A DNA stretch of 12,363 bases. Source: CAZTGZ01 sp044339595 (lineage in GTDB: Bacteria > Bacteroidota > Bacteroidia > NS11-12g > UBA9320). Positions within the stretch are counted from its first letter, which is position 1; every line of letters starts with the position of its first letter. Below are positions 6,933 through 12,363 of the stretch, piece after piece. The notes below the pieces were generated by a model, which saw only the letters and a list, made by a program, of their open reading frames with translations, ran no database searches and was not told the origin of the DNA. The stretch lies in NCBI GenBank assembly GCA_044339595.1, contig JBIIVF010000070.1, positions 1 through 12,363 on the forward strand, written 5' to 3'. A program made the position numbers and the translations under genes.

Positions 6933-8519
6933 TTATTGTATTTCAATGATAATTGGTAATAGCGCTCTTTCACCATCTGGTCCTTTTGCTCTAATCTTAT
7001 CCACAAGAACACGATCTCCGCGCTTCGCTCTGCCCATTGCACCCTTCATTGTTCCGGTGATCATTGGCCCGCTTCCGGGAATAACCACAGGATCTTCACG
7101 ACGTGGTACAAAGATAAACTGATAAGACGTTACCACGTAATTTATACCTTCAAAGGCAAAACCTTCACCCAAGGATGCATTGATAGCACTTTGAGCGATC
7201 ATGGCTTCTTTTGGAGATGGTCGACCTGATTCAAGGGCTCCAAATTTAGCCTCAGGACGTGGTAAAGGTCTAACCCTGTAAACAACAGTACCCATATTTC
7301 TTGAAGAACCGTCTCTCAACTTGGCACTAGCAGATATTTTTGCTTCTCTGCCCGAAGTTACGTTGGCATTATACCCACCTTTTCCGTCTGAAGAAATGCT
7401 ACCCCCTACCATAGATACAGCTACATCTTTCGGTGCAAATCCAGGAACAGAAACTGAAATTGGATTTGGAACACCAATATACAGTACGTTCATTTTAGTA
7501 GCAGAAATGGTTGCAGAACCGGCAAAAGCCTGATATTCAGCTTTAAATGGAAATACAGCCAAACCGGTATCTGTTTGAAGTTTGATAGAACCACCCCATT
7601 CAAATACACCTTGAGAATTTGGTGTAGCATTGTACTTACCTAAACCATCTTCAACCTTTAAAACTGTACCATTACTCAAAACAACCTGATGATCAGATTT
7701 ACTATTCGATGCAACAAGCAAAACTTCAGCTTTGTACTCTTCTCCCACCATTACGGTGCTCGAAGGAGCAATAACTGCAGCTTTCAATTGGTCGAAACTG
7801 ATTTTCTTACTGTCTATACTTTTGGCCAGCTGATTGATAACTTCTGCTTGAGTGTTACGCGCATCATTCTGGATTTTAGTCAAAAGTGTAATTACACCCG
7901 CCAACGGAGCATGTTCAAAAAACAATGATGCCCAAGTTTGTTGACTTCCTTGAGGATCTTCTGCTCTCAAATCTGAGTTTGCTTCAACAGCTTTCAATAC
8001 GGATGCATCAATGTTTACACCATCTTTTGCACTTGACTTTAACAATTCCACCAATTTTGTTCTGGTTTCGTTGATTTTTGCCTGCAATTCTTTTGCTTTT
8101 GAACCTTGATTTTGAACAAACAAAAGATTTGCGTGCTTTTCGATGTTGTCAGGTTGAGCCAATTCTGTTTCCTTAGGATTTTCTGTACCTTCAGCTTCCT
8201 TTCTTCCGCCACCGCCTTTTTCGAGTATATCCTTTAATTCTTGGATATACGTCACAAAGTCATCACCGATTTTTTTTGCAACTTCCGCTCTTTTATAAAA
8301 TGGAACCACTTGGGCTCTGTTTTCACTTTGAGCAGCCAAAGCATCTATCAAGGTAGTATTTTTTGCATTGATATTTGCTTGTGCTTTGTTAAAACTGATT
8401 TCAATCAAATGAAACGATTTCAATATCTCTTTGGATACGTTCAAGGCCAGAAGTGCCATCAACACGAGATACATCATGTTGATCATCTTCTGCCTTGGTG
8501 ATAATTTACCACCTGCCAT
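6933..8519 (-). CDS. gldM: T9SS/gliding motor protein GldM (PorM)
   Basis: GldM forms, with GldL, the inner-membrane motor that uses the proton gradient to drive type IX secretion and gliding; its periplasmic part spans to the GldK/GldN ring. The 528-residue protein starts with MAGGKLSPRQKMINMMYLVL: a short cytoplasmic end containing the conserved R9, then a single membrane helix at about 12-28. The periplasmic part is as in known GldM: a helical first domain (about 33-235, with a glycine/glutamate-rich loop at 101-125), then beta domains at about 240-345, 346-418 and 419-528. The family signature around NVLYIGVPNPISVSVPGF lies at the second/third domain junction (344-361). It sits 44 bases after gldL and 44 before gldN. 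No sign of damage. Confidence 0.97.
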   Translation of the reverse strand: MAGGKLSPRQKMINMMYLVLMALLALNVSKEILKSFHLIEISFNKAQANINAKNTTLIDALAAQSENRAQVVPFYKRAEVAKKIGDDFVTYIQELKDILEKGGGGRKEAEGTENPKETELAQPDNIEKHANLLFVQNQGSKAKELQAKINETRTKLVELLKSSAKDGVNIDASVLKAVEANSDLRAEDPQGSQQTWASLFFEHAPLAGVITLLTKIQNDARNTQAEVINQLAKSIDSKKISFDQLKAAVIAPSSTVMVGEEYKAEVLLVASNSKSDHQVVLSNGTVLKVEDGLGKYNATPNSQGVFEWGGSIKLQTDTGLAVFPFKAEYQAFAGSATISATKMNVLYIGVPNPISVSVPGFAPKDVAVSMVGGSISSDGKGGYNANVTSGREAKISASAKLRDGSSRNMGTVVYRVRPLPRPEAKFGALESGRPSPKEAMIAQSAINASLGEGFAFEGINYVVTSYQFIFVPRREDPVVIPGSGPMITGTMKGAMGRAKRGDRVLVDKIRAKGPDGERALLPIIIEIQ

Positions 8520-8563
8520 TTTTACTTAATTTAGTTGTGTAAGAATTAATAAAACAAACAGGA

Positions 8564-9226
8564 TTATCTAGCCGAAGACGAAGGTCTCATGGCATTGATC
8601 ATTCCACCGTATATGCTGTTCAATGTTTGAACATTTTGGTCGAAAGAAGCAAGTGTTTCACTTACACCAGACAACTGAGTGGTTGAGCTTTTAAATGCAT
8701 CTGCATTTTCAGCCAAACTATTCAAAGCATCCACTGCTCTTGAATAACTAGAATTCATTCCAACCAAGGAGCTGGAAGCCTTCTGAATATTTTCTACATA
8801 TTCTTTAGTAGCTACAGTTGCACCTGATAAGTCAGCCATGTTTCCAACGTTTTCGCTCAACGAACGCAAACCACTGCCCAAGCCTTCAATCAATTCAGGT
8901 CCAATCTTAGCATCCGCTAACATTTTATCCAATTGTTGAGACACACTACCACTATTTGCACCTTTTTTAGAACCACGATCATCGCCTTCCATACCTGCTA
9001 ATTCAGGATAAACAAGGGTCCAATCCAATTCTTCATGCACTGGTTCAAAGGCCGAAATCAAGAAGATTACTGCTTCTGTACCCATACCAAGAATCAACAT
9101 GGCATCTGCACCTTTCCAGTGCATAATTTTAAACAAGGCCCCAACAATAACAATTGCTGCTCCAACACCATAGGCCATACCCATGAACTTCTTCCACTTT
9201 TTGCTTTCGAATACGCTTTTGCTCAT
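8564..9226 (-). CDS. gldL: T9SS/gliding motor protein GldL (PorL)
   Basis: GldL is the inner-membrane proton-conducting partner of GldM. The 220-residue protein has a basic start (MSKSVFESKKWKKFMG) and two membrane helices at about 16-34 and 41-60, joined by a very short loop (KIMHWKGAD). E51 in the second helix (GMGTEAVIFLISAFEP) and E61 at its end match in position the membrane glutamates implicated in proton coupling in the F. johnsoniae protein; K33 and H36 lie close by. The rest (about 65-220) is cytoplasmic, with a variable DDRGSKKGANSGS linker and helical, coiled-coil-like Ser/Ala/Leu-rich segments. It lies 60 bases after gldK and 44 before gldM. Confidence 0.96.
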   Translation of the reverse strand: MSKSVFESKKWKKFMGMAYGVGAAIVIVGALFKIMHWKGADAMLILGMGTEAVIFLISAFEPVHEELDWTLVYPELAGMEGDDRGSKKGANSGSVSQQLDKMLADAKIGPELIEGLGSGLRSLSENVGNMADLSGATVATKEYVENIQKASSSLVGMNSSYSRAVDALNSLAENADAFKSSTTQLSGVSETLASFDQNVQTLNSIYGGMINAMRPSSSAR

Positions 9227-9286
9227 CTCAGTTTAATTTTAAGGTTTGTGATAGTTTATTTGAATTGATTTATTTATAAATGATTA

Positions 9287-10552
9287 TTATTTTGAGTCCA
9301 GTGCTGAACGACCGATATAGGTTTGAACACAACGGAATCCAATGAATGATTTGGCTGTATCCTGATACTCATAGGTTCTTGAACCATTCTGAATAAAATA
9401 CGCGATGTCTTTCCAGCTTCCACCTCTGATTACTTTTCTTGATTGGGTCAAATAACTGGCACCATCCTTTGCAGGGTCTGCATTATATCTGTAATCAGGA
9501 TTTAAATCATGGGTAAATTGAGTAGATGACTCAGCATATGCATTGATGGTCCATTCGGCAACGTTACCGGCCATGTTGTACAATCCGTAATCGTTAGGGA
9601 AATAAGCATCCCCTCTTACCGGATACATACCGCCGTCATCCATGTAGTTACCTCTGTTCGGTTTAAAGTTGGCCAAGAAACAACCTTTGCTGTTTCTGGT
9701 GTACGGGCCTCCCCAAGGATACATATTGTTATTTCTTCCTCCTCTGGCAGCATATTCCCATTCGAATTCGGTAGGCAATCTAAAATCTTCAGTGATCGGC
9801 ATACCTTCTTTTTCCCAATAGGTATTTCTGTATTCTGTTCTCCATCTGCAGAAAGCATTGGCTTGCTTCCAGTTGATACCCACTACAGGATAATCATCAT
9901 ATTTCGGATGCCAGAAATACTGACGGGTCATTGGATCGTTGTAAGAATAACTAAAATCACGAATCCAGGCCAAAGTATCCGGATAGATATGTACTTTTTC
10001 CTTTTTGATCAAGTCTCTGCGCTGAGCACTTCTATCGAATGCAGCGGTGTGATAATCAATCCACTCATAATTGAAAACAAGTTTTCTGGTGTCAATTTCA
10101 CGGGCTCTGCGGAAACGCTCATTGGGTTTGTAATACATTTCTTCCAAATCTTCGCGACTTTCTTCCCAATCTACTTCTTCCTGGTAGTTGATGAAACGAT
10201 TGCCCTCATCATCTTCATAGATGTAAGGTTCGTCCAAAATGAATCTGGCGATTGAATCAATTACATGATCCACAAATTGCCTGTACTCATTGTTGGTAAT
10301 TTCTGTGTCATCCATCCACATGGCATGAATAGAAACCTGCTTATTGGGTGCGATGTAAGACCTGAAAATATCTTGGTCACTCTGACCGGTATGAAAGGTT
10401 CCGGTAGGTATGTATACCGTTCCGTAGGGCTGTGGATGAAACCATGGACTTCTCCCTTCAACGCCCGTCAATTCGCCCTTGTTGCTGTTTAGACCGCAAC
10501 TGTAAAGGGTCAAAAAACCGAACACCACCAACACTTTTGATAACTTTCTCAT
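9287..10552 (-). CDS. gldK: T9SS/gliding lipoprotein GldK (PorK)
   Basis: GldK is an outer-membrane-attached lipoprotein that assembles with GldN into the T9SS periplasmic ring. The frame opens at TTG 10573, but the ATG at 10552 is chosen because it directly opens a lipoprotein signal (MRKLSKVLVVFGFLTLYSC, lipid-bearing Cys19), giving 421 residues. The mature protein is a formylglycine-generating-enzyme/sulfatase-modifying fold: WMDDTEITNNEYRQFV, an acidic insertion at about 110-160, VVGINWKQANAFCRW, RLPTEFEWEYAARGG, GLYNMAGNVAEW, RGGSW and a final GFRC. After RGGSW, where true formylglycine enzymes carry the catalytic cysteine pair, this protein reads KDIAYFIQNGSRTYEY with no cysteine, so it is structural rather than enzymatic, as expected for GldK. 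It follows porP by 124 bases and has its own promoter candidate. Confidence 0.95.
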   Translation of the reverse strand: MRKLSKVLVVFGFLTLYSCGLNSNKGELTGVEGRSPWFHPQPYGTVYIPTGTFHTGQSDQDIFRSYIAPNKQVSIHAMWMDDTEITNNEYRQFVDHVIDSIARFILDEPYIYEDDEGNRFINYQEEVDWEESREDLEEMYYKPNERFRRAREIDTRKLVFNYEWIDYHTAAFDRSAQRRDLIKKEKVHIYPDTLAWIRDFSYSYNDPMTRQYFWHPKYDDYPVVGINWKQANAFCRWRTEYRNTYWEKEGMPITEDFRLPTEFEWEYAARGGRNNNMYPWGGPYTRNSKGCFLANFKPNRGNYMDDGGMYPVRGDAYFPNDYGLYNMAGNVAEWTINAYAESSTQFTHDLNPDYRYNADPAKDGASYLTQSRKVIRGGSWKDIAYFIQNGSRTYEYQDTAKSFIGFRCVQTYIGRSALDSK

Positions 10553-10577
10553 ACTTGCTTCTTTTGCAATCAATTTA

Positions 10578-10607
10578 CAATTATAAACACTTAATCTTAA
10601 TTTTCAA
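10578..10607 (-). promoter_or_regulatory. Candidate promoter of gldKLMN
   Basis: On the minus strand TTG (10607 to 10605) is separated by exactly 19 bases from TATAATTG (10585 to 10578), one mismatch from the Bacteroidota TAnnTTTG box at the expected spacing. The ATG of gldK lies 25 bases beyond. It would allow gldKLMN to be transcribed separately from porP, since I see no terminator in the 124-base gap 10553-10676. Confidence 0.4.
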
Positions 10608-10676
10608 CTATTTGTTCTCGTTGAATCTGCAAATTAAACGGAAAACTGATTGTGAATATTTTGTTCAACTCAAATT

Positions 10677-11765
10677 TTATAGCCAACGGGTATTTCTTCT
10701 GTAATTTTTTTCCGGTGGTTTTACCGTCGGTGGACGGAAACAATATGACACCATAATTTCATGGGTATTGTTACTCACCTGCTGCAATCTACTCAAGGTA
10801 ACATCATATGAATAGCCCACCTGTAGTTCGTTGCGCACATATCCCAACATAATGGTCAAAGCATCAGTGGTTCCCCACTGTCTGTAACCTAATCCACCTC
10901 TGAATGTTTTGTTCCAAAGGGCAGTGGCATTCAAGTCAATCTGTGGTTTAGATTTTTCCGGACCAAAGTTTTTCTTGATCAGCATGGCAGGTTCGAGGGT
11001 AATGGATGGATTCACAAACCAATTCAAACCGGTTACGGCATACAAATGTCTGGCATATTGAAAACCGAGCAATTGACTTGTACCTGCTTGATTAGCAACC
11101 GATAAATCATATCTGGCTCTGTTCAAATTAGTCATAGAAAAACCGGCATAAAAATCCTGGAAATTGCTGGAGCCCAATCTACTCTGACGATAATAGGTTC
11201 CAAAACCGATATTTAATTTCGATTGTGCTGCTGCTCCCACCGGAATATGAGCATCCCCCGGATCCAAAGATTTAAAATCAGGATTAACGAATCCAAACTG
11301 CGACATGCCTATTTCCGGTCCAACGGCCAATAAGGCGTCTTTTGAAGGAATACGAATGTGATAGGCCACCTGAAATTTTACGGTTGTGGTTTTAAGAAAT
11401 ACAATCTTGTCATCAAAAATACTCAAACCCAATCCAATGCTGTTGCGGCCTTCTTTCCATCTTACTTGTCCGCCAATATTAAAGGCATACGTAACCGGAG
11501 CTACATCTTCAATGGGTTTGCCGGGATTGGTCGGATCGAAATCTGTGCCCCTCACTTTGGTTTGATCATTTAAATTCAACCACTGATGGTGGGCTACTCC
11601 GTTCACACAATAGTAGTCATCTTTTTCACCGGCGGCGGCCGCATTGTACGACTGCTTGTTAAATTTAAAATGAGAATAATACGGGTCCTGCTGAGCTGTG
11701 GCAAGGAAGAAACTTCCTGTTAAAGCCCCCAAAAGTGCCGATTTTATAGTAAATTTCAACGTCAT
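10677..11765 (-). CDS. porP: PorP/SprF family type IX secretion outer-membrane protein
   Basis: The ATG at 11765 is preferred to an upstream in-frame TTG at 11795 because it directly opens a signal peptide (MTLKFTIKSALLGALTGSFF, cleavage near ATA/QQ), giving 362 residues. The mature protein begins QQDPYYSHFKFNKQSYNAAAAG, split here by family position: QDPYYSHF near the start is the PorP/SprF hallmark, followed by NAAAAG. The remainder is typical beta-barrel sequence: alternating strands with aromatic ends, such as NSIGLGLSIFDDKI, KFQVAYHIRIP, LNIGFGTYYRQS and NELQVGYSYDVTLSRL. Members act at the outer-membrane end of the T9SS or help secrete particular surface proteins such as SprB. Placement directly ahead of gldK matches the porPKLMN order of Porphyromonas gingivalis, which favours a core role over a cargo-specific one, but the family is large and sprF is an alternative name. 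Confidence 0.9.
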   Translation of the reverse strand: MTLKFTIKSALLGALTGSFFLATAQQDPYYSHFKFNKQSYNAAAAGEKDDYYCVNGVAHHQWLNLNDQTKVRGTDFDPTNPGKPIEDVAPVTYAFNIGGQVRWKEGRNSIGLGLSIFDDKIVFLKTTTVKFQVAYHIRIPSKDALLAVGPEIGMSQFGFVNPDFKSLDPGDAHIPVGAAAQSKLNIGFGTYYRQSRLGSSNFQDFYAGFSMTNLNRARYDLSVANQAGTSQLLGFQYARHLYAVTGLNWFVNPSITLEPAMLIKKNFGPEKSKPQIDLNATALWNKTFRGGLGYRQWGTTDALTIMLGYVRNELQVGYSYDVTLSRLQQVSNNTHEIMVSYCFRPPTVKPPEKNYRRNTRWL

Positions 11766-11784
11766 ATCTCGAAATGTAATTCTA

Positions 11785-11815
11785 CAAATAAACAATAACT
11801 ATTGTAATCAATCAA
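11785..11815 (-). promoter_or_regulatory. Weak candidate promoter of porP
   Basis: On the minus strand TTTATTTG (11792 to 11785) differs at one position from TAnnTTTG, and a TTG (11815 to 11813) lies 20 bases upstream. The predicted start would leave a leader of about 10-15 bases before the ATG at 11765. AT-rich sequence makes chance matches likely. Confidence 0.3.
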
Positions 11816-12101
11816 TAGCATAACGCAATATCCCGAAAAAATATTGAAATTCGGTGTTGATAATTTCATTTTTGGGTCATCTCATGGGGGAAATATTTCG
11901 GTGATGTTTTGGAAATGTGAGAGGAGCGCATCCGGATGGATGAATTGTTGGTCAGGTCATCGGGGTCCCCTGACATATTTGATACGGGTTTCATGAATTC
12001 GTTGGAGGGAGATTCTGATGGAGGAAGATAATAGGTTTTCAGGGCTTTGCCCAATCGTCGTTGTACAATGAACAAAAGTTTGCTAGCCCCACTTTTTTTT
12101 T

Positions 12102-12152
12102 CTTGACAAATCCCGTAGCATGGTCTACGGGAGTGAAGCAAAAAAAGTCAAG
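12102..12152. repeat. Nested inverted repeat (two-step hairpin)
   Basis: CTTGAC (12102-12107) pairs with GTCAAG (12147-12152), and inside it CCCGTAG (12112-12118) pairs with CTACGGG (12125-12131) across a 6-base loop. Both stems are perfect. On the minus strand a run of nine A follows the outer arm; on the plus strand nine T precede it, so it is not a standard terminator in either direction. Confidence 0.65.
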
Positions 12153-12156
12153 GCTT

Positions 12157-12196
12157 AATGCCGAAACCAGGTTCAATATAGTCCAATTTCGGCGTT
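12157..12196. repeat. Ten-pair inverted repeat
   Basis: AATGCCGAAA (12157-12166) pairs with TTTCGGCGTT (12187-12196), with a single G-T wobble, around a 20-base loop. It begins five bases after the nested hairpin at 12102-12152, so the two stems would stack as neighbouring helices in a transcript. Confidence 0.6.
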
Positions 12197-12363
12197 GCCT
12201 TATTGTACTATTTTCACTGTGGCTCGGCAATCAAAGTTTCTCTTTTCTATCCGCTGCGAATGTCACGATGGGAGCCACTTCTCATATTTATTTGGGTAAC
12301 CTATTCTCTGAGTCATTCGATATTAAGAAAAGGAAAAGTAGTTCGGTCGGCGTTCGCCCATCG

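Larger units (their letters stand above)
11866..12363. other. Gene-poor region dense in inverted repeats, possibly part of an interspersed repeat
   Basis: No known gene was recognised. Inverted repeats include CATCCGGATG (11929-11938), GTCAGG/CCTGAC (11951-11956 with 11969-11974), GGGC/GCCC near 12042, a nested pair at 12102-12152 and a ten-pair stem at 12157-12196. Plus-strand frame 1 is open from 12019 to the window edge (115 codons) without an ATG near its beginning; overlapping minus-strand frames at 11866-12141 and 12039-12230 begin only at TTG. The plus-strand translation (containing FQGFAQSSLYNEQ and KKRKSSSVGVRPS) reminds me of hypothetical proteins annotated in scattered Bacteroidota intergenic regions, but that memory is unverified. 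It could be a repeat family, a structured RNA locus or a decayed gene. It is not like the adjacent coding sequence in base texture. Confidence 0.4.

Noticed and set aside
9863..10255. 130-codon plus-strand frame inside gldK
   Set aside because: It is the antisense shadow of a well-supported gene and shows no domain of its own.
9287..10552. A sulfatase-modifying enzyme
   Set aside because: The fold matches, but the catalytic cysteine pair after RGGSW is missing and the operon context is that of GldK.
11866..12141. 91-codon minus-strand frame as a gene
   Set aside because: It opens only at TTG, has no recognisable domain, overlaps the inverted repeats, and competes with open frames on the other strand.
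12157..12196. tRNA-like T-arm (GGTTCAATATAGTCC)
   Set aside because: No acceptor or anticodon arm could be built around it, and the flanking stem pairs in a non-tRNA way.
12039..12230. 63-codon minus-strand frame as a gene
   Set aside because: It also starts at TTG, lies within the hairpin cluster, and overlaps two other open frames.
11866..12363. CRISPR array or phage attachment site at the right end
   Set aside because: The repeats are inverted and different from each other, with no regular spacing, and no tRNA or integrase is present.

Overview
The window is chromosomal DNA from a member of the Bacteroidota. The evidence is a complete type IX secretion (T9SS) core operon, AT-rich intergenic regions with the phylum's TAnnTTTG-type promoter boxes, no clear Shine-Dalgarno sites, and an exported protein of the cytochrome-motif/Reeler-like/PKD type common in this phylum. 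The conservation pattern of the gld genes fits a gliding or T9SS-bearing lineage (Flavobacteriales or Cytophagales-like). I cannot name a genus.

Layout from right to left, because nearly everything is on the minus strand. Bases 11866-12363 hold no recognisable gene but are dense in inverted repeats and stay open in one plus-strand frame to the window edge. Next come porP/sprF (11765-10677) and gldK, gldL, gldM and gldN (10552-6040), which together specify the T9SS periplasmic ring, its proton-driven motor and a PorP/SprF-family outer-membrane protein. A perfect 11-bp stem followed by nine T ends the run after gldN. A second small minus-strand unit follows: a fused formiminotransferase-cyclodeaminase (ftcD, 5952-4264) and, 11 bases on, an uncharacterised 178-residue protein with a Tudor/CarD-like N-terminus (4252-3716). 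It meets, tail to tail and overlapping by 28 bases, the only plus-strand gene, a membrane J-domain protein that probably starts at TTG 2856. Divergent from that gene is an exported von Willebrand A protein (2787-1264). Last is a truncated exported protein (1133 to beyond base 1) with a CxxCH motif, a Reeler-like domain and PKD/Ig-like repeats.

How they fit: GldL and GldM form the inner-membrane motor, GldK and GldN the periplasmic ring under the outer membrane, and PorP/SprF proteins work at the outer-membrane end. The truncated gene at the left edge looks like the sort of cargo such a system exports, though its C-terminal sorting domain would lie outside the window. The folate/histidine gene, the J-domain protein and the VWA protein are neighbours with no demonstrated link to secretion. 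Several of the longest open frames begin at TTG or GTG; for five genes I chose an internal start from signal peptides, promoter position or neighbour overlap.

The least explained sequence is the right-hand 500 bases. The rest is mostly recognisable machinery with some unusual arrangement details.
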